The notes beneath the pieces are model-generated. The model worked only from the letters and a program-made list of their open reading frames with translations, did not search any database and was not told the DNA's origin. From Sphingobium abikonense NBRC 16140 (GTDB lineage Bacteria; Pseudomonadota; Alphaproteobacteria; Sphingomonadales; Sphingomonadaceae), in NCBI RefSeq assembly GCF_001598335.1, contig NZ_BCYT01000007.1, positions 62,001-126,000 on the forward strand: a DNA stretch of 64,000 nt. The letters run 5' to 3'. Positions 11,230 through 19,784 of this stretch are shown one piece after another; within the stretch, counting starts at the first letter, position 1; each line of letters starts with the position of its first letter. The position numbers were made by a program, and so were the translations under genes.

Positions 11230-11279
11230 GATCCTACCCCCGTGCGTTTCGAATGGCGTGCGGCAACGGGCTGAGTTGC

Positions 11280-11307
11280 GCTTTCCGTATCTCGATACGA
11301 TGGAAGC
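11280..11307. repeat. Inverted repeat/hairpin between fmt and truA
   Basis: The arms CGTATC/GATACG around a TC loop extend outward through GCTTTC/GGAAGC after a two-base AT bulge. The core word TATC..GATA is similar to the centre of the larger palindromic repeat found at three other places in this window, so it may be a remnant of that element or an intercistronic mRNA hairpin. No T-run follows on either strand, which argues against a terminator. Confidence 0.5.
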
Positions 11308-11321
11308 GACCGGGGGTGCTC

Positions 11322-12230
11322 TTACCCATCCACCCGGCTCCCGGCCGGCATCTCAAAGCCGCGCAGCAATTCGCCCGGGCTCATGGCGCCCTTGCCCGCG
11401 CGCTGGATCAGCGTGGGGCGGATCGCGTCATGGCCGCACCCGATCAGCAGGCTGTCATCCAGCAACTCGCCCGGTGCGCCGGCATGATGTTCGACATGGG
11501 CGGCCAGGATACGGAACCGCTCACCTTGATAGGCGAAGAACGCGCCGGGAAAGGGATTGAAGGCGCGGACCTGTCGCTCGATCGCATGGGCGTCGTGCGT
11601 GAAGTCGATGCGCGATTCCGCCTTGTCGATCTTGGCGGCATAGGTGACGCCCTCTTCCGGCTGAGGCATGGGCGGATGCAGCGTCAGGTCGTCCAGCACC
11701 TCGACCATCAATTCCGCCCCGGCATCGGCCAGTTCCTGCGTCAGCGCGCCCGCCGTCTTGCCCTCGATCGGGGTGACATGCTTGGCGCGCATCGGGCCGG
11801 TATCCAGCCCCGCCTCCATGTCCATGATAGTGACGCCGGTCACATTGTCGCCCGCCAGGATCGCGCGCTGGATCGGCGCCGCCCCGCGCCAGCGGGGTAA
11901 CAGCGAGGCGTGAATGTTCATGCAGCCATGGCGCGGCGCGGCCAATATGGCCGGTGGCAGGATCAGCCCATAGGCCGCCACCACCGCGACGTCGGCCTCC
12001 AGCGCGGCGAAGGCCGCCTGCGTATCGCCGTCCTTGAGCGACAAGGGCGTGCGCACCTCCAGGCCCATCGCTTCGGCGCGCTGATGCACGGGCGATGCGC
12101 GCAGTCCCTTGCCGCGACCGGCGGGACGAGGCGGCTGACTGTAGACGGCGGCGATCTCATGACCGGCCGCGACCAGCGCGTCGAGCGCCGGAACGGCGAA
12201 TTCGGGGGTGCCCATATAGATGATACGCAT
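11322..12230 (-). CDS. fmt: Methionyl-tRNA formyltransferase
   Basis: 302 aa. The N-terminus [14 protein letters not shown], the catalytic block [16 protein letters not shown] with Asn105 and His107, and GLDTGPM with Asp143 are all conserved. It formylates initiator Met-tRNA; peptide deformylase, which removes the formyl group, is only about 700 bp away but on the opposite strand. The C-terminal anticodon-binding domain is present in normal length. Confidence 0.97.
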   Translation of the reverse strand: MRIIYMGTPEFAVPALDALVAAGHEIAAVYSQPPRPAGRGKGLRASPVHQRAEAMGLEVRTPLSLKDGDTQAAFAALEADVAVVAAYGLILPPAILAAPRHGCMNIHASLLPRWRGAAPIQRAILAGDNVTGVTIMDMEAGLDTGPMRAKHVTPIEGKTAGALTQELADAGAELMVEVLDDLTLHPPMPQPEEGVTYAAKIDKAESRIDFTHDAHAIERQVRAFNPFPGAFFAYQGERFRILAAHVEHHAGAPGELLDDSLLIGCGHDAIRPTLIQRAGKGAMSPGELLRGFEMPAGSRVDG

Positions 12231-12284
12231 GATCGGCTCCTCAAACCCCTTGTCGATGGGACATGCAACCCCTTATCTCACCTT

Positions 12285-12881
12285 ATGGCTTCACCAGAAA
12301 TCGAGACGCTGACGCAGGCGCTGTCCCGCTTGCCCGGCCTTGGCCCCCGGTCGGCGCGACGTGCGGTGCTGCACCTGCTCAAGCGGCGGGAGGGGGCTAT
12401 GGAGCCATTGCTGCGCGCTTTGGAGGCGGTGAACGAACGGCTCGTCACCTGTCATCTTTGCGGCAATGTCGACACGGTCGATCCCTGCGGCATCTGTGCC
12501 GATCCGCGCCGTGACCCGCGGGCGCTGTGCGTGGTGGAGGATGTGTCGGACCTGTGGGCACTCGACAAGTCGCGCCTGTTTCCCGGCCGCTTTCATGTAT
12601 TGGGCGGGCGGCTTTCCGCGCTGGACGGGGTCCGGCCGGAGGATCTGACCATCGATGGGCTGGTCGCGCGCGTGGAGGCGGGCGGCATTGATGAGGTGGT
12701 GCTGGCGATGAATGCCACGCTGGAGGGGCAGACCACCGCCCATTATCTCGCCGAACGGCTGGAGCGTTTTCCGATCCGGCTGACGCAACTGGCCCATGGC
12801 GTGCCGGTGGGGGGAGAGCTGGACTATCTGGACGAAGGCACGCTGGCGCAGGCACTGCGGGCGCGGCGGCCGGTAGGCTGA
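12285..12881 (+). CDS. recR: RecR recombination mediator
   Basis: 198 aa from ATG 12285, the normal RecR length. The helix-hairpin-helix region [15 protein letters not shown], the zinc cysteines [16 protein letters not shown] and the Toprim domain starting [14 protein letters not shown] are in order. It works with RecF/RecO to load RecA on gapped DNA. It is divergent from fmt with about 54 bp between. Longer in-frame starts upstream run into fmt and are not needed. Confidence 0.96.
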   Translation: MASPEIETLTQALSRLPGLGPRSARRAVLHLLKRREGAMEPLLRALEAVNERLVTCHLCGNVDTVDPCGICADPRRDPRALCVVEDVSDLWALDKSRLFPGRFHVLGGRLSALDGVRPEDLTIDGLVARVEAGGIDEVVLAMNATLEGQTTAHYLAERLERFPIRLTQLAHGVPVGGELDYLDEGTLAQALRARRPVG

Positions 12882-12941
12882 GGCGCGCAGATGCGTCGCG
12901 GACGGCTTGATAAAGCCGTGCGTTCCGCCTATGTTCGGCGC

Positions 12942-13472
12942 ATGGCAATCCGTCCCATTCTCGAAGCGCCCGATCCCCGGCTGCGCACCATTTCGACCCG
13001 TGTCGAGGCGATCGACGACGATCTGCAAACGCTGATCGACGATATGTTCGACACCATGTATGACGCGCCCGGCATCGGCCTTGCCGCCATTCAGGTGGGC
13101 GTGCCCAAGCGGGTGCTCGTCATCGACCTGCAGGAACCTGAATCGGATGAGGAAGGCGCGCCACCGGTCAAGAATCCGATGGTGTTCATCAACCCGGAAA
13201 TTCTCAAAGGTTCGGACGACCTGTCTGTTTATAATGAGGGCTGCCTGTCGGTTCCCGACCAGTTTGCCGAGGTCGAACGGCCCTCCGTGATCCGCGCCAG
13301 CTGGATGGACCGCGAAGGCCGTATTCATGAGGAACAGCTGGACGGGTTGCTCGCCACCTGCCTCCAGCATGAGATGGATCATCTGGAGGGCATACTCTTC
13401 ATCGATCATCTTTCGCGCCTGAAGCGCGACATGCTGATGAAGAAACTCAACAAGGCGCGCCGCGCGGCCTGA
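12942..13472 (+). CDS. def: Peptide deformylase
   Basis: 176 aa from ATG 12942. Three metal-site motifs are intact: GIGLAAIQVG (about 44-53), EGCLSVP with Cys101, and QHEMDHLEG with His143, Glu144 and His147. It removes formyl groups from nascent proteins. It follows recR by 60 bp on the same strand. An upstream ATG at 12891 would add 17 residues rich in Arg that are not typical of the family. Confidence 0.96.
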   Translation: MAIRPILEAPDPRLRTISTRVEAIDDDLQTLIDDMFDTMYDAPGIGLAAIQVGVPKRVLVIDLQEPESDEEGAPPVKNPMVFINPEILKGSDDLSVYNEGCLSVPDQFAEVERPSVIRASWMDREGRIHEEQLDGLLATCLQHEMDHLEGILFIDHLSRLKRDMLMKKLNKARRAA

Positions 13473-13516
13473 TGGTCGCAGTGCCCAAAAGCGTCAGCTA
13501 ATCGCGTTCGTTCTCC

Positions 13517-13619
13517 CCCGTTCGTTCTTAGTAGGGGCTGAGCGAAGTCGACGACCCGTATCGAAGCATCCTTCGATACGCCATTTCGGCAAGCTCAATG
13601 GCCACTCAGGACGAACGGG
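13517..13619. repeat. Sphingomonad-type palindromic intergenic repeat, copy 1
   Basis: The outer arms begin CCCGTTCGT and end ACGAACGGG. The centre is the perfect inverted repeat GTATCGAAG-CATC-CTTCGATAC. Between lie TGAG/CTCA-type words. It sits between def and the end of phoB, so it is strictly intergenic, and could act as a bidirectional transcription barrier. Copies 2 and 3 are at 17123 and 55336. Confidence 0.85.
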
Positions 13620-13650
13620 CAGCGTGAGCAAAGGCGAGTAGCCGCCAGCC

Positions 13651-14352
13651 TCAGGCCACGCCATCCGTGTCCAGCGCATAACCGGCCGATCGCACGGTGC
13701 GGATGATGTCCTGATATTGCCCATCGGCATTGATCGCCTTGCGCAGGCGGCGGATATGGACGTCGACGGTGCGCAGCTCAATGTCGCTATCCTGCCCCCA
13801 GACGCTGTCAAGCAGCCGCTCGCGCGAGAAAACCCAGCCGGGATGCTCCAGGAAATGCTTGAGCAGGCGAAATTCGGTGGGGCCAAGCGGAATGACCTGG
13901 CCGGAACGGCGCACCTTGTGGCCGACCGTGTCCATTTCCACATCGGCAAAGGTCAGCGTTTCGCCTGCCAGCGCCGGGCGGACGCGGCGCAGCACCGCGC
14001 CGACGCGCGCCACCAGTTCGCGCGGGGAAAAGGGCTTGGTCACATAATCGTCCGCGCCCGTTTCCAGCCCGCGCACGCGATCTTCCTCCTCGCCCCGCGC
14101 GGTCAGCATGATGATGGGCACATTGGCGGTGCCGCTCATGCGGCGCAGGCGGCGACACACTTCGATCCCCGACAGGCTTTCCACCATCCAGTCGAGCAGG
14201 ACGATGTCCGGCACGCTTTCCTGCGCCATCAACAACGCTTCTTCGCCATCGACGGTGTGGGAGACGTCGAAATCCTCGCGCTTGAAATGCCAGATCAACA
14301 GCTCGGCAAGCGCCGCGTCGTCTTCCACCAGCAGCATCTTGGCCCGCGGCAT
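13651..14352 (-). CDS. phoB: PhoB phosphate regulon response regulator
   Basis: 233 aa from ATG 14352. GGAGG at 14360-14364 is 7 nt before this ATG but only 1 nt before the upstream TTG at 14358, so ATG 14352 is the better start. The receiver domain has LLVEDD, phospho-acceptor Asp54 in IVLLDWM, and a lysine in DDYVTKPF. The C-terminal OmpR-type winged helix contains LGPTEFRLLKHFLEHPG and VDVHIRRLRKA, the PhoB recognition region. It activates Pho-box promoters. Last gene of the phosphate block. Confidence 0.95.
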   Translation of the reverse strand: MPRAKMLLVEDDAALAELLIWHFKREDFDVSHTVDGEEALLMAQESVPDIVLLDWMVESLSGIEVCRRLRRMSGTANVPIIMLTARGEEEDRVRGLETGADDYVTKPFSPRELVARVGAVLRRVRPALAGETLTFADVEMDTVGHKVRRSGQVIPLGPTEFRLLKHFLEHPGWVFSRERLLDSVWGQDSDIELRTVDVHIRRLRKAINADGQYQDIIRTVRSAGYALDTDGVA

Positions 14353-14354
14353 GC

Positions 14355-15050
14355 TCAATCCTCCATCTGGATGTCGGGGCCGCGTTCCCGTTCGGGCAAT
14401 GTCTTGCCAGTGGCGGCGTAATAGACCATCTCAGCGACATTGGTCGCATGATCGCCGATGCGTTCGATATTCTTCGCGATGAACAGCAGATGCGCGCATT
14501 CGCTGATCGTCTTGGGATTTTCGACCATGTAGGTCACAAGCGTGCGGAACACGCTGTTGTAGAAGTCGTCCACCACCGTATCGCGTTCGACCACCGCAAG
14601 CGCCAGATCAGCGTCGCGCGCGGCATAGGCGTTGAGTACGTCATGCACCATCTCGCCCGCGACCTGCCCCATGGATGGCAGCAGCGAAATCGGCTCGACG
14701 GTCCGGCTGTTGGTCGCGACCAGCGGCACGCGCTTGGCGATATTCTTGGCATAGTCGCCGATCCGCTCGACGACGCTAACGATCTTCAATGCCGCGATCA
14801 CGTCGCGCAGGTCGTTGGCCATCGGCGCGCGCAGCGCGATCACCTCCACCACCAGCTTCTCAACCTCCGCCTCGATCGCGTCGATGCGCCTGTCATCGGC
14901 CACGACCTCCGCGGCCAAGACCTTGTCGTGGCGTTGGAGCGCGAGCATCGCATTTTCGATGGCCGCCTCGGCCCGGCCACCCATTTCGGCGATCAAGCCC
15001 CGCAGCCGGTCGATTTCGTCGTCAAACGCCTTGATTGTATGTTCTGCCAT
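14355..15050 (-). CDS. phoU: PhoU phosphate signalling regulator
   Basis: 231 aa from ATG 15050. Two three-helix PhoU repeats are visible, each with the E/D-rich metal-binding signature: VERIGDYAKNIAKR and IERIGDHATNVAEMV. It links the Pst transporter state to PhoR and keeps the kinase off when phosphate is ample. The stop codon is followed closely by phoB, which shares the polycistronic layout. A longer open frame upstream overlaps pstB and is not part of the protein. Confidence 0.95.
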   Translation of the reverse strand: MAEHTIKAFDDEIDRLRGLIAEMGGRAEAAIENAMLALQRHDKVLAAEVVADDRRIDAIEAEVEKLVVEVIALRAPMANDLRDVIAALKIVSVVERIGDYAKNIAKRVPLVATNSRTVEPISLLPSMGQVAGEMVHDVLNAYAARDADLALAVVERDTVVDDFYNSVFRTLVTYMVENPKTISECAHLLFIAKNIERIGDHATNVAEMVYYAATGKTLPERERGPDIQMED

Positions 15051-15070
15051 GATGCTTCTCTCCGCGCGGA

Positions 15071-15859
15071 TCAGCCGTAGCGACCCGTGATATAATCCTT
15101 GGTCCGCTCCGCCTTGGGATTGGTGAAGATGTCGGATGTCACGCCATATTCGACCAGTTCGCCCAGGTGGAAGAAGGCGGTGCGCTGCGACACGCGGGCG
15201 GCCTGCTGCATGTTGTGGGTCACGATGACGATGGCGTAACGGCCGCGCAATTCGTGGATCAGTTCCTCGATCTTGGCGGTCGCGATCGGGTCGAGCGCCG
15301 AGCAGGGCTCGTCCATCAGGATGACTTCTGGTTCGACCGCGATGGCGCGGCCGATGCACAGGCGCTGCTGCTGCCCGCCCGACAGGGCCGTGCCGCTGTC
15401 CTGCAGCCGGTCCTTCACTTCTTCCCACAAACCCGCACGACGGAGCGATTTTTCGACGATCACGTCCATGTCCGCCTTCGACGCAGCCAGGCCGTGGATC
15501 CGCGGGCCATAGGCGATATTTTCGTAGATCGACTTGGGGAAGGGATTGGGTTTCTGGAATACCATGCCGACGCGCGCGCGCAGCTGCACGACGTCCATCG
15601 ACGGGGCGTAGATATCTTCGCCATCCAGCGTGATTGTGCCTTCCACCCGCGCCGACGCCACGGTGTCGTTCATGCGGTTCAGCGTCCGCAGGAAAGTGGA
15701 CTTGCCGCAGCCTGACGGGCCGATGAAGGCGGTGACATTATCCATGTCGACGTCGATGGAGACGCCCTTGATCGCCTGCTTGGGACCGTAGAAGACCTTG
15801 ACGTCACGCGCGGTCATCTTCGGATTGGCCGGAGCCAGGCTTTTTTGTTCGTCAGTCAT
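15071..15859 (-). CDS. pstB: PstB phosphate ABC transporter ATPase
   Basis: 262 aa from ATG 15859; an in-frame GTG at 15874 overlaps the pstA stop and is an alternative. Walker [11 protein letters not shown]-loop FQKPNPFP, signature LSGGQQQR, Walker B VILMDEP and the switch histidine VTHNM are all intact. [15 protein letters not shown] is characteristic of PstB. It powers high-affinity phosphate uptake. Gap to pstA is 8 bp and to phoU about 20 bp. Confidence 0.96.
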   Translation of the reverse strand: MTDEQKSLAPANPKMTARDVKVFYGPKQAIKGVSIDVDMDNVTAFIGPSGCGKSTFLRTLNRMNDTVASARVEGTITLDGEDIYAPSMDVVQLRARVGMVFQKPNPFPKSIYENIAYGPRIHGLAASKADMDVIVEKSLRRAGLWEEVKDRLQDSGTALSGGQQQRLCIGRAIAVEPEVILMDEPCSALDPIATAKIEELIHELRGRYAIVIVTHNMQQAARVSQRTAFFHLGELVEYGVTSDIFTNPKAERTKDYITGRYG

Positions 15860-15867
15860 GGGGCTGA

Positions 15868-17109
15868 TTACCACCGTTTTTCAAACTTGTTGCGCAGGTA
15901 GATGGCGAGGCCGTTCATCGCGAGCAGGAAGACCAGCAGCACGATAATCGCGGCGGATGTCTTTTCGACAAAGCCCTTGGATACCTCATCCGACCAGAGG
16001 AAGATCTGCACCGGCAGCACGGTCGCCGGATCGGTCACGCCGCCCGGCGGCGTGGCGATGAAGGCGCGCATCCCGATCATCAGCAGCGGCGCGGTTTCGC
16101 CAAGTGCACGTGCCATGCCAATGATGGTGCCGGTCAGGATGCCGGGCAAGGCAAGCGGCAGGACATGCTGGAACACGACCTGTACCGGCGACGCGCCGAT
16201 GCCAAGCGCCGCGTCGCGGATGCTGGGCGGCACGGACTTGATCGCGTTGCGCCCGGCGATGACGATGACGGGCATCGTCATGAGCGCCAGCGTCATGCCA
16301 CCGACCAGTGCGGCCGACCGTGGCAGGTGCAGGAGATTGAGGAAGATCGAGAGGCCAAGCAGGCCGAAGATGATCGAAGGCACCGCTGCCAGATTGTTGA
16401 TCGACACTTCGATGATGTCGGTCCACCAGGCCTTGGGCGCATATTCCTCCAGATACAGGGCGGTGGCGACGCCGATCGGGAAGCTGAGCACCAGCGTCAC
16501 CAGCATCGTCAGCAACGATCCCTTGAACGCGCCCCAGATGCCGACCTGCGTCGGGTCCGTGCCGTCGCTGCCCGACAGGAAGCCCCAGTTGAAGCCCGTC
16601 GACAGGATGCCGGCTTGGTTGAGCCGCTTGACGGCGGCCTCTGCGGCCGGCGTTCCGTCGCTCTTGGCGGCCAGATCAATGTCCGTCGAGGCGGGGACGC
16701 GTATGACCTCGGTACGATTGAGGATCGTCGGATCAGCCTTGATCGCGTCGCGCAGGCTGGTCCACGCGGTCGGGGCCAGCAAGGCGTCCGCGCCCTCGCC
16801 CAATTGCTTTTCTGCGACGCTGCTCGTCACCATCGGCAGATTGGCGTTGGCGAGCGCTTCGTCGGTGATCGCTTGTGGGTCGAGCAGCATCGGCGATGCC
16901 GGAAAATCGACGTTGAGCGCGATTTCGGTCCGGGTGAAGCCGCGAAGGCCGTTGCCCATCATCGTCACCAGCAGGAAAGCGAGGAAGGCAGCGGACAGCA
17001 GCACCGCGCCCAGGCCCAGCAGGCGAAAGCGACGTTCGGCCGCGTAGCGCCGCGCGATCCGCTTGCGCATGGCGTCGGACTTCCAGTCGGTGGGATTTCT
17101 TGCGCTCAT
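15868..17109 (-). CDS. pstA: PstA phosphate ABC transporter permease (DUF3333-type)
   Basis: 413 aa, about 115 longer than E. coli PstA. After TM1 (about 30-55) there is a long extracytoplasmic region up to about residue 190, as in DUF3333-containing alphaproteobacterial PstA. The permease core with the EAA-like loop ([22 protein letters not shown]) follows. GGAGG at 17118-17122 gives a good ribosome site 8 nt before the ATG; it abuts the palindromic repeat lying between pstC and pstA. Confidence 0.93.
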   Translation of the reverse strand: MSARNPTDWKSDAMRKRIARRYAAERRFRLLGLGAVLLSAAFLAFLLVTMMGNGLRGFTRTEIALNVDFPASPMLLDPQAITDEALANANLPMVTSSVAEKQLGEGADALLAPTAWTSLRDAIKADPTILNRTEVIRVPASTDIDLAAKSDGTPAAEAAVKRLNQAGILSTGFNWGFLSGSDGTDPTQVGIWGAFKGSLLTMLVTLVLSFPIGVATALYLEEYAPKAWWTDIIEVSINNLAAVPSIIFGLLGLSIFLNLLHLPRSAALVGGMTLALMTMPVIVIAGRNAIKSVPPSIRDAALGIGASPVQVVFQHVLPLALPGILTGTIIGMARALGETAPLLMIGMRAFIATPPGGVTDPATVLPVQIFLWSDEVSKGFVEKTSAAIIVLLVFLLAMNGLAIYLRNKFEKRW

Positions 17110-17122
17110 TGCGCAAACCTCC

Positions 17123-17198
17123 GTTCACCCTGAGCCTGTCGAAGGGCTGTATTTTTCTGTGCAGAAGGGCAGGGCTTCGACAAGCTCAGCCCGAGCGG
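17123..17198. repeat. Palindromic intergenic repeat, copy 2 (inside the pst operon)
   Basis: Arms TGAGCCTGTCGAAG (17131-17144) and CTTCGACAAGCTCA (about 17175-17188) form a long imperfect stem with about 30 nt between, flanked by GTTCACCC and CCGAGCGGGG. It has the TGAGC..GTCGAAG words of copies 1 and 3 but lacks their GTATCGAAG centre. It lies between pstC and pstA, with the pstA ribosome site at its edge, so it will be in the mRNA as a hairpin. Confidence 0.8.
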
Positions 17199-17215
17199 GG
17201 TTTTGCTGTTTCGGC

Positions 17216-18610
17216 TCATTCGTAGGCCTCGCGATATTTTTTCACGACCCGCAGGGCCACGATGTTGAGCAGCAAGGTGACGACAAACAGGACAAGTCCC
17301 AGCGCAAAGGCGGCCAGCGTCTTGGCGCTGTCAAATTCCTGGTCGCCGGTCAGCAACTGGACGATCTGCGTCGTCACCGTCGTCACGCTGGCGAAGGGAT
17401 TGAGCGTGAGGTTGGCGGCAAGGCCGGCGGCCATGACCACGATCATGGTTTCGCCGATCGCGCGGCTGACGGCCAGCAGCACGCCGCCCACGACGCCGGG
17501 CAGGGCGGCGGGGACTAGGACGCGTTTAATTGTCTCGCTCGTCGTCGCGCCCATCGCCAGGCTGCCGTCGCGCATCGACTGCGGAACGGCGGCGATGCTG
17601 TCGTCGGCCATGGATGACACGAAGGGGATGATCATCACGCCCATGACAAGGCCGGCGGCGAGCGCGCTTTCGGAGGATGCCCCCTGGATGCCGATGGCGA
17701 CGGCAAAGTCGCGCAGGGCCGGCGCAACCGTCAGCGCCGCGAAATAGCCATAGACCACCGTCGGAACGCCTGCCAGCACCTCCAGCAGCGGCTTCATCCA
17801 TTTGCGGACCGCCGGGCTGGCATATTGGGTGAGGTAGACCGCGCTCATCAGCCCCAGCGGGATGGCGACGATCATGGCGATGATGGCGCCGATAAAGATC
17901 GTGCCCCAGAACAGCGGGATCGCGCCGAACGCATCGTCATTGCCATAGCCCATGGCGGCCGACTGCGGCGACCATTTGAAGCCGAACAGGAAGTCGATGG
18001 GATTGACCATCGAGAAAAAGCGGAAGCTTTCCCACAGCAGCGACGCGACAATGCCCAGGGTGGTCACGATCGCCAGCAGGGACGCCAGCAGCAACGCCAT
18101 CATCACCAGCCGTTCGACCCGGGTGCGGGCGCGAAAGTCCGGCCGGATGCGGGTGAAGGCATAGGCGCCGCCGGCAAAGGCGAGGATCAGCGCCAGCGCC
18201 GCGCCGGCAATGCCATATTCGCTGATCGCCGTGCGATAGGGTTCGACCAGCGCCTGGCTCGCGGGATTGAAGGCCCCGGCCTGTAGCCCGCTGGCGATGG
18301 CGCGCGCTTCGCCCAATATTGCGGAGCGCGCGAAGCCGTCGGCGGGCAGGGCCTGGGCCGCCGGGTCCGCCAGCACGCTCTGCGTGACGAGGCCCGGCGC
18401 GATATTGGCCCAGACCGCCAGGAAAATGCCGGCAGGGATCAGCGTCCACAGCGCCACATACCAGCCATGATAGCCGGGCAGCGAGTGGACGGCGTCGCGA
18501 CGCCCGGTTGCGCGCGCGGCGGTCTGCAACCGCATGGCGCGGGCGCGGGCGCTGACCCAGGCGATAGCGCCCAGGCCTGCGAGCAGCAGGATGATGGCAG
18601 GTCCGGTCAT
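17216..18610 (-). CDS. pstC: PstC phosphate ABC transporter permease
   Basis: 464 aa, longer than E. coli PstC because of an N-terminal extension with its own hydrophobic segments and a periplasmic loop (about 60-140). The permease core (about 170-464) has ETMIVVMAAGLAANLTLNPF and the cytoplasmic EAA-like loop SMRDGSLAMGATTSETIKRV. It forms the channel with PstA. It follows pstS by 10 bp. The GC profile matches its neighbours. Confidence 0.93.
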   Translation of the reverse strand: MTGPAIILLLAGLGAIAWVSARARAMRLQTAARATGRRDAVHSLPGYHGWYVALWTLIPAGIFLAVWANIAPGLVTQSVLADPAAQALPADGFARSAILGEARAIASGLQAGAFNPASQALVEPYRTAISEYGIAGAALALILAFAGGAYAFTRIRPDFRARTRVERLVMMALLLASLLAIVTTLGIVASLLWESFRFFSMVNPIDFLFGFKWSPQSAAMGYGNDDAFGAIPLFWGTIFIGAIIAMIVAIPLGLMSAVYLTQYASPAVRKWMKPLLEVLAGVPTVVYGYFAALTVAPALRDFAVAIGIQGASSESALAAGLVMGVMIIPFVSSMADDSIAAVPQSMRDGSLAMGATTSETIKRVLVPAALPGVVGGVLLAVSRAIGETMIVVMAAGLAANLTLNPFASVTTVTTQIVQLLTGDQEFDSAKTLAAFALGLVLFVVTLLLNIVALRVVKKYREAYE

Positions 18611-18620
18611 TGGCCTTCGC

Positions 18621-19685
18621 TTATTTGAGGTCGGCGCCGTCGAGCACGGTCAGCAACTTGACCGTCTCGGCATTGGCCTTGCGCACATCGTCGGGCGCCG
18701 GGACCATGCCGCGCTTGGCGAGCACGCCGCCCGGACCCCAGTTGGAGGCGAAGATGTTGAGATAGGCCTGGAGGCCTGGGACCGCCTGCATATGCGCCTT
18801 CTTCACATAGATGTAGAGCGGGCGCGCGCCGGGATACTGGCCGGTCGATACGGTTTCATAGGTCGCCTGGATGCCATTGATCGGCACGTCTTTCAGCGTG
18901 TTCTTATTCTCTTCCAGGAAGCTGAAACCGAAAACGCCGACCGCGTTGGGATTGGCGCCCAGTTTCTGCACGATCAGATTGTCGTTCTCGCCCGAATCGA
19001 CATATTTGCCGTCTTCGCGAATGCGGGTGCAGGTCGCCTTATATTCATCCTCATTCTTGTCCTTGAGCGCCGCCATGGCGGGATCGGTCTGGCAGCCCTT
19101 TTCGAGGATCAGTTCAGCGAGCGAATCGCGCGTGCCGCTGGTGGATGGCGGGCCGAAGACGGAAATGGGGATGGCGGGCAGGCTGGCGTCGACATCCTTC
19201 CAGGTCTGCGCCTTGTTCGCGCCCTTGCCATAGGGGTTGGCGGCCAGCGCTTCATAGACCATCTTGGGCGTCAGCGAGAGGCCGGGGCCTTCCTTGGATT
19301 CGGCGAAGGCCAGACCGTCGACGCCGATCTGCACTTCGATGATGTCCTTGACGCCATTGGCCTGGCACTGGTCGAACTCGGACTTCTTCATCCGGCGCGA
19401 CGCGTCTTCGATATCGGGATGCTGAGCGCCGACGCCGGCGCAGAACAGCTTCATGCCGCCGCCCGTGCCGGTCGATTCGATGATCGGCGATTTCATGCCG
19501 GGATTGCTCTGGACGAACAGTTCGGCGGCCGCGGTGGCGAAGGGATAGACTGTGGAGGAACCGACGGCGCGGATCTGGTCGCGGGTGCTGCCGGCGCTGC
19601 CCGACTGGTCTCCGCAGGCGGCAAGGCTGAGGACGCTCGTGGCCGCAGCGGCGAGCAAGGCGAATGTCTTCACGTCTATCTCCAT
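18621..19685 (-). CDS. pstS: PstS phosphate-binding lipoprotein
   Basis: 354 aa. The N-terminus is a lipoprotein signal with lipobox LSLAAC, Cys24, so it is anchored in the periplasm. AVGSSTVYPF and SSTSGTRDSLAELI are phosphate-binding loops of the PstS family. It captures phosphate for PstCAB. The gene starts 71 nt downstream of a three-unit Pho box and is the first gene of pstSCAB-phoU-phoB. Family assignment is strong. Confidence 0.95.
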   Translation of the reverse strand: MEIDVKTFALLAAAATSVLSLAACGDQSGSAGSTRDQIRAVGSSTVYPFATAAAELFVQSNPGMKSPIIESTGTGGGMKLFCAGVGAQHPDIEDASRRMKKSEFDQCQANGVKDIIEVQIGVDGLAFAESKEGPGLSLTPKMVYEALAANPYGKGANKAQTWKDVDASLPAIPISVFGPPSTSGTRDSLAELILEKGCQTDPAMAALKDKNEDEYKATCTRIREDGKYVDSGENDNLIVQKLGANPNAVGVFGFSFLEENKNTLKDVPINGIQATYETVSTGQYPGARPLYIYVKKAHMQAVPGLQAYLNIFASNWGPGGVLAKRGMVPAPDDVRKANAETVKLLTVLDGADLK

Positions 19686-19755
19686 TGTCGAAGCCGCGAA
19701 TCCTGTGTCGCCGCCCCCCTTGGAGCCGGCCCTAGTCGCGGACAGTCGCGCCTTT

Positions 19756-19784
19756 GTGACATTCCCATTTCAATTTCATGACAT
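19756..19784 (-). promoter_or_regulatory. Pho box (three 11-bp units) upstream of pstS
   Basis: Read on the minus strand, three 7-mers recur at 11-bp spacing: ATGTCAT, TTGAAAT and ATGTCAC, separated by GAAA and GGGA. The E. coli PhoB consensus is CTGTCAT repeated every 11 bp with 4-bp AT-rich spacers, so units 1 and 3 match 6/7 and 5/7. The first unit overlaps the phoR stop codon. The start of pstS is 71 nt downstream. Strong candidate for PhoB activation of pstSCAB-phoU-phoB. Confidence 0.8.

Noticed and set aside
14355-15428. N-terminal extension of phoU up to 15428
   Set aside because: The extra 126 residues are an out-of-frame part of pstB; PhoU proper starts at the ATG at 15050.
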